A program made the translations under genes and the position numbers. Below, piece by piece: positions 19,179 through 29,149 of a DNA stretch of 64,000 bases. Within the stretch, counting starts at the first letter, position 1; the number at the start of each line of letters is the position of its first letter. The notes under the pieces are model-generated. The model was given only the letters and a program-made list of their open reading frames with translations. It did no database searches and was not told where the DNA came from. The DNA is from Neoroseomonas terrae (GTDB taxonomy: Bacteria > Pseudomonadota > Alphaproteobacteria > Acetobacterales > Acetobacteraceae), in assembly GCF_018129025.1 (NCBI RefSeq), contig NZ_JAAEDI010000015.1, positions 62,001-126,000 on the forward strand, in the 5' to 3' direction.

Positions 19179-19564
19179 GCGAAGAATTCGAAGCCGAGGT
19201 CTTTCCGAAGGGCGAATACGCCGTTCAGATCATGGACATGTCGGGGGCGAACGGCGACGAGCCGGTGGAGACCGTCACGGGCTTCATCAGCATCGAGCAC
19301 GCCAACGCCTTCGCGCGCCGCTACGTCCGCGATTCCGTGGAGCGCTGTCGTGCGCCGGGGGCGGATGCCAAGGCGACGCTCGATGCGTGGTTCGCCTTTG
19401 GCGAGGATGCGGAGGTGCTCGGCGCTGGCGACGACGCCTGGGTCAGCCGATCCGAGTTGAAGGACTTCGCCGACGCGCCCGTCCGCGACGCCGAGGAACG
19501 CAACTGGCGCGTCCTTGACCCTCGCCGCGACGAGGATGACGACGACGCTGAGGATGAGGCGTGA
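19175..19564 (+). CDS. hypothetical acidic protein, 129 aa
   Basis: Small cytoplasmic protein with a very acidic tail (RRDEDDDDAEDEA). The central part AFARRYVRDSVERCR...LDAWFAFGEDAEVLG parallels EYARRFIRDQVEGLR...EQAFLSFGEYAIAPG in the gene at 19839, so the two are paralogues separated by a repeat element. ATG overlaps the nadE stop, so translation is coupled. No function recognised. Confidence 0.75.
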   Translation: MSEEFEAEVFPKGEYAVQIMDMSGANGDEPVETVTGFISIEHANAFARRYVRDSVERCRAPGADAKATLDAWFAFGEDAEVLGAGDDAWVSRSELKDFADAPVRDAEERNWRVLDPRRDEDDDDAEDEA

Positions 19565-19580
19565 ACGGGATGATGCGGGA

Positions 19581-19759
19581 CCGGAGGGGCGCCGCCCCTC
19601 CGGACTACCCCGCCAGGTGCTTGGAGCACCTGGACCGCAAACATCTGCTGCCGGGCGACAGCGGCGCGCCTTCTGCCGATGGCGCACGGCGCCAGGTTGA
19701 GGTTTCCAAAGGCCTTTCGGCCTTTGGTGGGGTGGCTTGGAGGGGCAAGGCCCCTCCAA
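19581..19759 (+). repeat. composite palindromic intergenic repeat, full copy R2
   Basis: Reference copy. Order: hairpin C' (19581-19603, CCGGAGGGGC/GCCCCTCCGG), hairpin A (19613-19633, CCAGGTGCT/AGCACCTGG), a 72-base linker, hairpin B (19706-19727, CCAAAGGCC/GGCCTTTGG), hairpin C (19737-19759, TTGGAGGGGC/GCCCCTCCAA). All stems are perfect. It begins 17 bases after a stop codon. Confidence 0.9.
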
Positions 19760-19838
19760 TCCTTCAGCGGAAGCCGCCCCGTCGTCAGGACGCTGGACGC
19801 CTTGACGTGGCGCCGGCTGGCCGGGGCAGGGTCGGGGC

Positions 19839-20144
19839 GTGAGCCATTCTGTCCTCTGCGGCGATTTCGCGCATTACCAGGACCCGGACGAGGAATGGTC
19901 CGTCGACGGTTTCCGCACCGCGGACGCCGCGACCGAATACGCCCGTCGCTTCATCCGCGACCAGGTGGAAGGGCTGCGGCCCGAATACCCGGACCCCGCG
20001 GCGCTGGAACAGGCCTTCCTGTCCTTCGGTGAGTACGCCATCGCGCCGGGCTTCGACCTAAAGCCCTGGCTCGCCCACTGCATCGCGACCCCCGCCACCA
20101 AGCGGGTGGAAACCGACTACCAGGCGCTTGATCCCAACACATGA
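19839..20144 (+). CDS. hypothetical protein, 101 aa, paralogue of the 19175 product
   Basis: Small soluble protein starting with GTG (SHSVLCGDFAHYQDPDEEW). Its core matches the upstream gene at 19175-19564 in spacing and in several positions (Y/F-ARR-Y/F-I/V-RD-x-VE; AFxxFGE). Its last codons overlap the gltX start as ATGA, so it is translated ahead of glutamyl-tRNA synthetase. Function unknown. Confidence 0.75.
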   Translation: MSHSVLCGDFAHYQDPDEEWSVDGFRTADAATEYARRFIRDQVEGLRPEYPDPAALEQAFLSFGEYAIAPGFDLKPWLAHCIATPATKRVETDYQALDPNT

Positions 20145-21475
20145 AACTCCGCTTCGCCCCGTCTCCCACCGGGCTGCTGCATGTCGGCAATCTGCGCGCC
20201 GCCCTCGCCAACTGGCTGCATGCGCGCCGGCACGGCGGCAGCTTCATCCTGCGCCTGGATGACACCGACCTCGAACGCTCGAAGCCGGAATACGCGGCGG
20301 CGATTGAGGAAGACCTTCGCTGGCTCGGCATGCCGTGGGACGAACTGGTTGCGCAGTCTACTCGGCTCGACCGCTACGCCGCGGCGGCCGAACGGCTGAA
20401 GGCCTCCGGCCGGCTGTATCCCTGTTTCGAGACTGAGGAAGAACTCTCCTACAAGCGCGAACGCCGCCGTCGTGAAGGCAAGCCGCCGCTCTACGACCGC
20501 GAGGCGCTGAAGATGACGCCCGAGCAGATCGAGCGCGCGCTCGCGAACGGCAAGCAGCCTTACTGGCGCTTCAAGCTGTCGATGCGGTCGGTGGCGTGGC
20601 GGGACCTCGTGCTCGGGGAGCGCAGCGTGAAGCTGTCGACGATCTCCGACCCCGTGCTGGTCCGCGCGGACGGCTCGCCGCTCTATACGTTCACGAGCGT
20701 CGTCGACGATATCGAGATGGGCATCACCCACGTCATCCGCGGCGAGGACCACGTCACCAACACCGGCATCCAGCTCGACATCTTCGAGGCTCTGGGCGGC
20801 AATCCGAAGACGCTGACCTTCGGCCATCTGCCGCTGCTGACCGACCAGGATGGCGGGCCGCTGTCGAAGCGGCTCGGCTCCATCTCCCTGCGGCATCTCC
20901 GCAAGGACGGGATCGAGCCGGCGGCGCTGGTCGGCTACCTCGCCGCGCTCGGCACCTCGGCCGATCCGGTGCCGGGCATGCCGGCCGATCTCGCGCCGGG
21001 CTGGGACATCAGCCGCGTCTCCCACGCGACGGCGCGGTTCGATACACGCCAGATGCTGGCGCTGAACCGCCGCGTGCTGCACGAGGCGCACTTCGAGACC
21101 GTCCGCGACCGGCTGCCCGACGGCGCCGACGAGGCGTGGTGGGTCGCCATCCGCGGCAACCTCGACCTGATGCGCGAGGCGCGGCCCTGGTTCGACATCG
21201 TCCGCGGCACGATCGTGCCGCCGGTGCTGGAGGGGGAGGGCGATTTCCTGCGCGCGGCGCTGGATGCCCTGCCGCCGGAACCCTGGGGCGCGGACACCTG
21301 GCCGGCCTGGACCAACGCGCTGAAGGCCGCGACCGGCCGCAAGGGCAAGGCGCTGTTCCTGCCGCTGCGCCTCGCCTTGACGGGCGAGGACCATGGCCCC
21401 GACCTCGTGACGCTGCTGCCGCTGATCGGGCGGGAGAAGGCGGCGCTGCGGCTGCGCATCGCAGCCGGCGCTTGA
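20141..21475 (+). CDS. gltX: glutamate--tRNA ligase
   Basis: Class I aminoacyl-tRNA synthetase of 444 residues charging tRNA-Glu. HIGH-like signature FAPSPTGLLHVGN at the N-terminus, RGEDHVTNT in the catalytic domain, KMSKS-like LSKRLGS and a helical anticodon-binding C-terminus. It is somewhat shorter than the usual 470-490 residues. The preceding 101-aa gene overlaps its start. A 7-bp hairpin follows at 21479-21497. Confidence 0.95.
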   Translation: MKLRFAPSPTGLLHVGNLRAALANWLHARRHGGSFILRLDDTDLERSKPEYAAAIEEDLRWLGMPWDELVAQSTRLDRYAAAAERLKASGRLYPCFETEEELSYKRERRRREGKPPLYDREALKMTPEQIERALANGKQPYWRFKLSMRSVAWRDLVLGERSVKLSTISDPVLVRADGSPLYTFTSVVDDIEMGITHVIRGEDHVTNTGIQLDIFEALGGNPKTLTFGHLPLLTDQDGGPLSKRLGSISLRHLRKDGIEPAALVGYLAALGTSADPVPGMPADLAPGWDISRVSHATARFDTRQMLALNRRVLHEAHFETVRDRLPDGADEAWWVAIRGNLDLMREARPWFDIVRGTIVPPVLEGEGDFLRAALDALPPEPWGADTWPAWTNALKAATGRKGKALFLPLRLALTGEDHGPDLVTLLPLIGREKAALRLRIAAGA

Positions 21476-21478
21476 ACC

Positions 21479-21497
21479 TGGCGCGGATTCCGCGCCA
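21479..21497 (+). terminator. hairpin after gltX
   Basis: TGGCGCGG/CCGCGCCA stem with an ATT loop directly after the gltX stop. No U-run follows, so it may be a weak or Rho-assisted terminator, or an RNA-stability hairpin. Confidence 0.4.
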
Positions 21498-21616
21498 TAA
21501 GAACGCCATGTCCGTGTCCAGGCTCCGCGCGCCCGCGCTCTGTCGCTGATCCGCCTCTCGGGGGAAGAACTTCCCCGCGCGCCTGCTCGACCGACCCATT
21601 TCCGCCGGACACCACC

Positions 21617-23041
21617 ATGACCGACCTTCTCATCCACGACAGCGCCGCGCGCACCAAACGTCGCTTCGTGCCGATCGATCCCGGCAATGTGCGGCTCTAT
21701 GTCTGCGGCCCGACGGTCTACGACCTCGCGCATCTCGGCAACGCCCGCCCGGTCGTGGTGTTCGACGTGCTGGCCCGTCTGCTGCGCCGGCTCTATCCGC
21801 GCGTCACCTACGTCCGGAACATCACGGATGTTGACGACAAGATCAACGCGCGGTCCCGCGACTCAGGCGAACCCATCGCCGCCATCACCGCGCGCACCAC
21901 GGAAGACTTCCACCGCGACATGGCGGCGCTGAACGCGCTGCCGCCGGACGTCGAACCGCGCGCGACCGGCCACATCCCGGCGATGATCACGCTGATCGAA
22001 CGCCTGATCGCCAATGGCAACGCCTATGCCGCCGACGGCCATGTGCTGTTCTCCGTCCCGTCCTTCGCTGATTACGGCAAGCTGTCAGGCCGCAGCCCGG
22101 ATGAGCTGCTGGCTGGCGCGCGCATCGACGTCGCCCCCTACAAGCGCGACGTCGGCGACTTCGTGCTGTGGAAGCCCTCCGACGACACTACCCCCGGCTG
22201 GGACAGCCCGTGGGGCCGGGGCCGGCCGGGCTGGCACATCGAATGCTCCGCCATGTCCTGGCAGCATCTCGGCGAGGAATTCGACATCCATGGCGGCGGC
22301 CACGACCTGATCTTTCCGCACCATGAGAACGAGGTCGCGCAATCCGTCTGCGCCTTCCCCGGCCATGCCTTCGCGCATTACTGGATGCACAACGGCATGC
22401 TGCTGGTGGACGGCGAGAAGATGTCGAAGTCGCTCGGCAATTTCCGCACGGTGCGCGACATCCTCGCCGAAGGCCCCTGGGCCGGAGAGGCCTTCCGGCT
22501 GCTGCTGCTGCGCACGCATTATCGCCAGTCGCTGGACTTCACGACCGAGGCGCTGCGCGAGGCGAAGGCCGAACTCGACGACCACTACGCCATGCTGTCG
22601 CGCGCGCCCGCAGCGCCCGCCGGCGGTGCTGCCGAACGCCTTACCGAGTGGGTGCTCGCGCCGCTGATGGACGATCTCAACACGCCGCTCGCCCTCGCGC
22701 GGCTGCGCGACCTGCGCACGCTGGAGAATGCGGTGACGGTCGGTGGATCGCCCGCCGTGGCGATGGAACGCGCCGGCCTGTCCGCGCCGCCCGTCCCCGG
22801 CGTGGCCGCCGCGGCCTTCCGCGAGGCCGCTGCCATCCTCGGCGTCGCGACCGGTGACCCCGCCGCCTGGCGCCAGGGCGGCGCGGACGACGGCGCGGCG
22901 GTCGAAGCCGCCATCGCCGCGCGCCTCGCCGCCCGCAAGGCGAAGAACTGGGCTGAGGCCGACCGCATCCGCGATGACCTCACCGCCCAGGGCATTCTGC
23001 TGGAGGACGGCCCCGGCGGCACCACCTGGCGCCGCGCTTGA
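21617..23041 (+). CDS. cysS: cysteine--tRNA ligase
   Basis: Class I synthetase of 474 residues charging tRNA-Cys. HIGH-like [17 protein letters not shown], zinc ligands around VCGPTVYD and [11 protein letters not shown] with HHENE, and KMSKS in [12 protein letters not shown]. The C-terminus DGPGGTTWR is typical. It follows gltX after 141 bases that hold the short hairpin and no recognisable gene. Confidence 0.96.
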   Translation: MTDLLIHDSAARTKRRFVPIDPGNVRLYVCGPTVYDLAHLGNARPVVVFDVLARLLRRLYPRVTYVRNITDVDDKINARSRDSGEPIAAITARTTEDFHRDMAALNALPPDVEPRATGHIPAMITLIERLIANGNAYAADGHVLFSVPSFADYGKLSGRSPDELLAGARIDVAPYKRDVGDFVLWKPSDDTTPGWDSPWGRGRPGWHIECSAMSWQHLGEEFDIHGGGHDLIFPHHENEVAQSVCAFPGHAFAHYWMHNGMLLVDGEKMSKSLGNFRTVRDILAEGPWAGEAFRLLLLRTHYRQSLDFTTEALREAKAELDDHYAMLSRAPAAPAGGAAERLTEWVLAPLMDDLNTPLALARLRDLRTLENAVTVGGSPAVAMERAGLSAPPVPGVAAAAFREAAAILGVATGDPAAWRQGGADDGAAVEAAIAARLAARKAKNWAEADRIRDDLTAQGILLEDGPGGTTWRRA

Positions 23042-23102
23042 CCTTGCCGCCATGGGAAGCCCGATCACCCCGCCCGGTCATCACCAACCGGGAAGCTCTG
23101 CC

Positions 23103-23468
23103 ATGAACCGCCTGATCCTCGCCGCCGCTGCCGCGCTTTTCGTCCTGCCCGCCGCGGCCCAGCACGCCGGCCACGGTTCCCACGCGCCCGCGCCGGCCAC
23201 GGCGGCGCAGGAGCCGGCCTCCACGGCCGCCTACCGCGCCGCCAGCGATCGCATGCACCGCGACATGACCATCACCTACACTGGCAATGCCGATCGGGAC
23301 TTCGCCGCCGGCATGATCCCGCACCACCAGGGCGCGATCGACATGGCCCGCGTGGTGCTTCAGTACGGGTCCGATCCCGACATGCGCGCCCTCGCCGAGA
23401 ACGTGATCCGCGCGCAGGAGGCCGAGATCGCCCAGCTCCGCGCCTTCCTCGCGCGCACGCCGCGATGA
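23103..23468 (+). CDS. DUF305 family periplasmic protein
   Basis: 121 residues with a signal peptide ([17 protein letters not shown]), a His-rich segment ([12 protein letters not shown]) and the DUF305 signature [18 protein letters not shown]. Family members are ferritin-like helical proteins often near copper-resistance genes; the His residues suggest metal binding (inference). It overlaps trmJ by ATGA. Confidence 0.85.
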   Translation: MNRLILAAAAALFVLPAAAQHAGHGSHAPAPATAAQEPASTAAYRAASDRMHRDMTITYTGNADRDFAAGMIPHHQGAIDMARVVLQYGSDPDMRALAENVIRAQEAEIAQLRAFLARTPR

Positions 23469-24277
23469 CCGGCGGGCGCAAGGACGGCCGCGCGACGCTG
23501 ACGCCGCCCGCCGGCGAGAGCCCGATCGTCGTCCTCGTGCGCCCGCAGATGGCGCGCAACATCGGCACTACGGCGCGCGCCATGGCGAATGGCGGGCTTT
23601 TCCACCTGCGCATCGTCGCGCCGCGTGATGGCTGGCCGCAGCCCGACGCCTATCCATCCGCCTCGGGCGCGGACGCGATCCTTGATGCGGCGATGGTGTT
23701 CGACAGCGTCCCGGATGCGGTGGCGGACTGCCATCGCGTCTTCGCCACCTGTCCGCGGCCGCGTCACGTCGTGATTCCGGTCTTCACCGCGCGCGCCGCG
23801 GCCGAGGATCTGCGGCAGATCGCGGGCCGCGGCCTGCGTTCGGCCGTGCTGTTCGGCCCGGAACGCGCGGGGCTCGAGAACGAGGACATGGCCTGCGCCG
23901 ACACGCTCGTGCGCTATCCGCTGAACCCCGAGCACATGTCGCTGAACCTGGCGCAGGCAGTGATGATCCTCGCCTATGAATGGTGGACGGCCGCCGAGGC
24001 GACGCCACCCCGCGCCCTGATGACGAACGAGACGCGGGTCGCGACCAAGGGCGAGCTGGAGCTGTTCCTGAACCGCCTGGTCGGTGAGCTCGACGCCACG
24101 GGCTTCCTCGACAACATCGAGAAGCGGCCTGGGATGGTGCGCAACCTGCGCCACTGGTTCCAACGGGGCGAAGTGACGGAGCAGGAACTGCGGACGCTGC
24201 ACGGCGTGGTCACGGAACTGTCCCGCGGCAGGATGCGGCGGGGCCGCCCGGATGTGACGCCACCCTGGGAAGGGTAA
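23465..24277 (+). CDS. trmJ: tRNA (cytidine/uridine-2'-O-)-methyltransferase TrmJ
   Basis: SPOUT-class methyltransferase of 270 residues that 2'-O-methylates tRNA position 32. Knot motifs are [22 protein letters not shown] near the N-terminus, [14 protein letters not shown], and [17 protein letters not shown]. The C-terminal extension fits TrmJ rather than TrmL. Convergent with moeA; the 133 bases between hold nothing recognisable. Confidence 0.9.
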   Translation: MTGGRKDGRATLTPPAGESPIVVLVRPQMARNIGTTARAMANGGLFHLRIVAPRDGWPQPDAYPSASGADAILDAAMVFDSVPDAVADCHRVFATCPRPRHVVIPVFTARAAAEDLRQIAGRGLRSAVLFGPERAGLENEDMACADTLVRYPLNPEHMSLNLAQAVMILAYEWWTAAEATPPRALMTNETRVATKGELELFLNRLVGELDATGFLDNIEKRPGMVRNLRHWFQRGEVTEQELRTLHGVVTELSRGRMRRGRPDVTPPWEG

Positions 24278-24410
24278 GGAAGCCTCGGCGCCTACCCTTG
24301 CCGGCGCTGACCGGTGCCAAAGCCGCGACCGCGGACCCGGTAGTCCGTCGACACTGACCAGCGTCCGGCGCCAGAGGGCAGGACAAGGTCGACCACGTCG
24401 GCCGCTGGTA

Positions 24411-25628
24411 TCAGACGCCGAGCTCTCCCAGCAGGATCGCCTCAACCTCCGCGCCTGCCTCCACCGCGGGCGCATAAGGTGCACGCAACACCAGCGCATC
24501 CGCCCGCGCCAGCGTCGCGAGCATCGAGGAATCCTGCGTAGCCGCGGGCGTCGCGACCATCCGCCCGGCGGCATCCACGGCCAGTATCGCGCGCAGATGG
24601 TCTGCGCGCTTGTCGTTCTCCACCAGCGCCACGCCCGAGATCACGCGTCGCGTCGGCGCCGGCGCGCCGGGCAGGCCCGACAGCTTCCCCAGCGCCGGGA
24701 TCAGGAACACCACCGCGCAGACCAGCGCCGAGACCGGGTTGCCCGGCAGCCCCAGCACCGGCGTCCGCCCCAGCCGTCCCCAGATCAGCGGCTTGCCCGG
24801 CCGCATCGCGATCTTCCAGAAGCCGAGCTCGAATCCTTCGCCGCCCAGCGCCGACTGGATCAGGTCATGCTCGCCGACGCTCGCCCCGCCGGTCGTCACC
24901 AGCATGTCGAACGCATGGGCCGTGGCAGCGACCTCCGCGATGGCCGCGGTATCGTCAGGTGCGATCGGCAGCACGACCGGATCGCCACCCGACACGCGCA
25001 CCAGCGCCGCCAGCGCATGCGCATTCGAGGACACGATGCCCCCCGGCGGGATCGGATCGCCGGGCAGGGCGATCTCATCCCCCGTCGCGAGGATGCCGAT
25101 GCGTGGCCGCCGATGCACCGCCAGCCAGGGATTGTTCGCCGCCGCCGCCAGCCCGATGTCGCGCGCCGTCAGCTTCCGCCCCGCCGGCAGCACCTCCGAC
25201 CCCTCGCTGAAATCCAGGCCCCGCCTGCGGATGTGCCGCCCGGCCTTCACCGTCTCATTCACGCGGACGCTGCCGCCGGACGCCGTCGCATCTTCCTGCA
25301 GCAGGATCGCATCCGCGCCGTCAGGCACGAAGCCGCCGGTAAAGATCCGCACCGCCTGACCGCTGCCCACCGTGCCCTCGAAGGGCCGCCCGGCCGGTGC
25401 CGCGCCGATCAAGGCAAGGCTCGCGCCCTCCACCGCATCCGCCGCGCGCACCGCATAGCCATCCATCGCGGAGACATCCGCCGGCGGCTGCGTCAGCCGC
25501 GCCGCGACAGGCCGGGCCAGAACACGCCCGGCACCTTCGGCCAACGTCACCGTCTCCGCCGCCGTCGGCGTCAGCGCGGCAATGATGCGCGCGCGTGCTT
25601 CCTCGACAGGCAGCAGGTCACTCGCCAT
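24411..25628 (-). CDS. moeA: molybdopterin molybdotransferase
   Basis: Inserts molybdate into adenylylated molybdopterin in the last steps of Mo-cofactor synthesis. 405 residues: [40 protein letters not shown]-type [26 protein letters not shown] and [10 protein letters not shown] are all present. The start at 25628 ([12 protein letters not shown]) overlaps the moaC stop by 11 bases, so the two are coupled. Confidence 0.94.
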   Translation of the reverse strand: MASDLLPVEEARARIIAALTPTAAETVTLAEGAGRVLARPVAARLTQPPADVSAMDGYAVRAADAVEGASLALIGAAPAGRPFEGTVGSGQAVRIFTGGFVPDGADAILLQEDATASGGSVRVNETVKAGRHIRRRGLDFSEGSEVLPAGRKLTARDIGLAAAANNPWLAVHRRPRIGILATGDEIALPGDPIPPGGIVSSNAHALAALVRVSGGDPVVLPIAPDDTAAIAEVAATAHAFDMLVTTGGASVGEHDLIQSALGGEGFELGFWKIAMRPGKPLIWGRLGRTPVLGLPGNPVSALVCAVVFLIPALGKLSGLPGAPAPTRRVISGVALVENDKRADHLRAILAVDAAGRMVATPAATQDSSMLATLARADALVLRAPYAPAVEAGAEVEAILLGELGV

Positions 25629-26088
25629 GGAACTCGCCCGACTTGCCGCCGGCCTTGTGCACCAGGCGGACATCCTCGATCCGCATGCTGCGATCGACGG
25701 CCTTCACCATGTCGTAGACGGTCAGCGCCGCGACGGTCACGGCCGTCAGCGCCTCCATCTCGACCCCCGTGCGGCCGTTCAGCGACACCGTCGCCTCGAT
25801 CGCCACGGCGTCCTCGCCCTCCGGCTCCAAATTCACCGTCACCTTCGAAATCATCAGCGGATGGCAGAGCGGGATCAGCTCGGCGGTCCTCTTCGCCGCC
25901 ATGATGCCGGCGATGCGCGCGACGCCAAGCACGTCGCCCTTGCCGGCACGGCCTTCACGAATCAGCGCCAGCGTCGCGGGCTGCATGACGATGCGCCCGC
26001 GCGCCGTCGCGGTGCGCGCCGTCTCATCCTTGCCGGAGACATCCACCATCGCGGCGCGGCCGGCGTCGTCGAAATGGGTGAGCGTCAT
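25618..26088 (-). CDS. moaC: cyclic pyranopterin monophosphate synthase
   Basis: Works with MoaA in the first step of molybdopterin synthesis (GTP to cyclic pyranopterin monophosphate). 156 residues with [34 protein letters not shown], the conserved LIPLCHPL and [10 protein letters not shown]. It sits downstream of trpC, from which it is separated by 441 bases holding two inverted repeat copies, and overlaps moeA. Confidence 0.95.
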   Translation of the reverse strand: MTLTHFDDAGRAAMVDVSGKDETARTATARGRIVMQPATLALIREGRAGKGDVLGVARIAGIMAAKRTAELIPLCHPLMISKVTVNLEPEGEDAVAIEATVSLNGRTGVEMEALTAVTVAALTVYDMVKAVDRSMRIEDVRLVHKAGGKSGEFHGE

Positions 26089-26124
26089 GGGCGACCCGAA
26101 CTGCTTGCGGCGGCGGGTGCAGGC

Positions 26125-26199
26125 GGGGAGGGGCTTTGCCCCTCCCCGGACCCCACCCCACCAAAGGCCGAAAGGCCTTTGGAAACCTTAACTTGGCCT
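26125..26199 (-). repeat. composite palindromic repeat, partial copy R3 (modules C and B)
   Basis: Hairpin C (26125-26147, GGGGAGGGGC/GCCCCTCCCC) then hairpin B (26161-26182, CCAAAGGCC/GGCCTTTGG), inverted relative to R2. Forms a head-to-head pair with R4. The 230 bases between them show no gene I can support. Confidence 0.85.
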
Positions 26200-26430
26200 C
26201 GGGCGTCCGGGGCGCTCCCGCACATCGAACCGCGGGCAGTGCGCAACGCGATCAGCCGCTCGCCACGGGCAATGAAAATCTGCCGATCTCCGGAGGACAT
26301 TTGCGAGGCGATACCGCCGAGGGCGTGCCAAACCTTCCCGCTGGCAACCGTCCCGCCGCGCCGGGCCCCAATTCTCCCCTCCCTCGGCGCCCCGCTTCCG
26401 CCAGGGCAACGCCGCACAACCGTCGCGCCC

Positions 26431-26502
26431 GGCGCCAAGTCGAGGTTTCCAAAGGCCTTTCGGCCTTTGGTGGGGTGGCTTGGAGGGGCAAAGCCCCTCC
26501 AA
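26431..26502 (+). repeat. composite palindromic repeat, partial copy R4 (modules B and C)
   Basis: Conserved linker end (GGCGCCAAGTCGAGGTTT), hairpin B (26449-26470) and hairpin C (26480-26502, TTGGAGGGGC/GCCCCTCCAA, AAA loop). Ends 27 bases from the trpC stop, so a trpC transcript runs into this hairpin pair before reaching moaC. Confidence 0.85.
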
Positions 26503-26529
26503 CCTTCGCCGCGATCCATCACCCCGCGC

Positions 26530-27365
26530 TTAACGCGCGTCGACTAGCTCGCGCGCCGCGGCCGTCACGTCCTGCTGCCGCATCAGGTGCTCCCCGACCA
26601 GGATGCAATGCGCGCCTGCCATCGCCATGCGCCGCACATCGGCGGGCGTGCGGATGCCGCTTTCCGCCACCGGCAGGCGGTCGGCGGGCACCAGCGGGGC
26701 CAGCGCCTCGGTCGTCGCGATGTCGGTCTGCAGCGTCCGCAGGTCGCGGTTGTTGATGCCGATCAGCCGGGTCTGCAGGCCCAGCGCGCGGTCAAGTTCG
26801 CGACGGTCGTGCACTTCCGCGAGTACCGCCATGTCGAGTGACAGGGCGATGTCCTCCAGCTCGTTCGCCTTCTCATCGGACAGCGCCGCCATGATCAGCA
26901 GGATGGCGTCCGCGCCCATGGCGCGGGATTCGAAGACCTGCCACGGGTGGATCATGAAGTCCTTGCGCAGCACGGGCAGCTTGCAGGCGGCGCGGGCGGC
27001 TTCCAGGTCCTCGCGCTTGCCTTCGAAATAGGGCGCGTCGGTCAGCACGGACAGGCAGGCGGCGCCGCCTTCCTCATACGCCCTGGCGAGCGCCGGCGGA
27101 TCGAAGGGGTCGCGGATCAGCCCACCGGAAGGCGAGGCGCGCTTGATCTCGGAGATCAGGCCGGTGCGGCCTTCGCCGATGCGGTGGCACAGCGCGCCCA
27201 CGAAGTCGCGCGGCTTCGGGGCGTCGCGGGCGGCCTTCTCGATCTCGGAACGGGAGGTGGCGGCCATGCGTGCCGCGACCTCCTTCTCCTTGTCGGCCAG
27301 GATGCGGACCAGCACGTCGGGCACGGAACCGGCATCGGCGGGCTTGGTCATGATAACGGGCGCAT

Positions 27366-27369
<4 letters not shown>
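26530..27369 (-). CDS. trpC: indole-3-glycerol phosphate synthase
   Basis: Closes the indole ring in tryptophan synthesis. TIM barrel of 279 residues with [47 protein letters not shown] and VAESGIRT. Overlaps trpD by ATGA (27366-27369). Confidence 0.95.
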
Positions 27370-28394
<1,025 letters not shown>

Positions 28395-28398
28395 CCCG

Positions 28399-28998
28399 TC
28401 AGGCCGCGGCGGGCGCGGCGAGGCGCGCGCCGGCGAGCGTCAGGAAGTTCCGCAGCAGATCGTGCCCATGGGCGGAGGCGATGCTCTCCGGGTGGAACTG
28501 CACGCCGGAGATCGGCAGTTCCTTGTGCTTCACGCCCATCGCGATGCCGTCCTCTGTCCAGGCGGTCACCTCCAGACAGTCGGGCATGGTCGCCCGGTCG
28601 ACGATCAGCGAGTGGTAGCGCGTGGCCGGGAAGGGGGAGGGGATGCCGGCGAACACATCACGGCCCTCGTGATGCACCTGCCACACCTTGCCGTGCACCG
28701 GTTCCGGCGCGCGGATGACCTGCCCGCCGAAGGCCTGGCCGATCGCCTGGTGGCCGAGGCAGACGCCCAACACCGGCAGCTTCACCTCGGCGGCGAGGCC
28801 GATCAGCGGCAGGCAGATGCCCGCCTGGTCCGGCGTGCAGGGGCCGGGCGACAGCACCACCGCATCCGGCTTCATGGCGAGCACCCCCTGCGGATCGATC
28901 GCGTCGTTCCGCCGGACCTCCACCTGCGCGCCGAGATCGCCCAGGAAGTGGAACAGGTTGAAGGTGAAGCTGTCGTAGTTGTCGATCAGGAGGATCAT
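28399..28998 (-). CDS. trpG: anthranilate synthase component II (glutamine amidotransferase)
   Basis: Class I amidotransferase of 199 residues that supplies ammonia to Trp[16 protein letters not shown] at the N-terminus, oxyanion [12 protein letters not shown], catalytic Cys in [14 protein letters not shown], and the His-Glu of [11 protein letters not shown]. First gene of the trpGDC-moaC-moeA run. Its partner trpE lies 5.8 kb away, beyond an unrelated gene block. Confidence 0.95.
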   Translation of the reverse strand: MILLIDNYDSFTFNLFHFLGDLGAQVEVRRNDAIDPQGVLAMKPDAVVLSPGPCTPDQAGICLPLIGLAAEVKLPVLGVCLGHQAIGQAFGGQVIRAPEPVHGKVWQVHHEGRDVFAGIPSPFPATRYHSLIVDRATMPDCLEVTAWTEDGIAMGVKHKELPISGVQFHPESIASAHGHDLLRNFLTLAGARLAAPAAA

Positions 28999-29034
28999 GG
29001 GGCGGATCGTTGGCCCCGCTGGCCGATGAAATCA

Positions 29035-29048
29035 AGTCAGCGCTGACT
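29035..29048. promoter_or_regulatory. 14-bp perfect palindrome in the trpG/Bug divergent region
   Basis: AGTCAGCGCTGACT lies 37 bases upstream of trpG and about 100 bases upstream of the divergent Bug gene. Size, symmetry and position suit an operator for either direction; no regulator gene adjoins it. Confidence 0.35.
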
Positions 29049-29149
29049 GATATCGGAGCCGGCCTCTCGCCGCGCCCCGAATCGCGTATGGTCGCGTACC
29101 AAGGCGGCGCCGCAACGATCGGCGATCGCCCAATATCCAGGAGGAAACG

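Noticed and set aside
26188-26502. Short frames inside the composite repeats (also near 41413-41730, 47330-47641 and 19139-19759)
   Set aside because: Their translations share strings such as [13 protein letters not shown] only because the DNA repeat is shared. They cross hairpins and lack ribosome sites, so they are repeat shadows, not a protein family.
28399-29149. Tryptophan attenuator or leader peptide before trpG or trpE
   Set aside because: No short Trp-rich frame upstream of trpG; trpE overlaps ppiD, leaving no leader.
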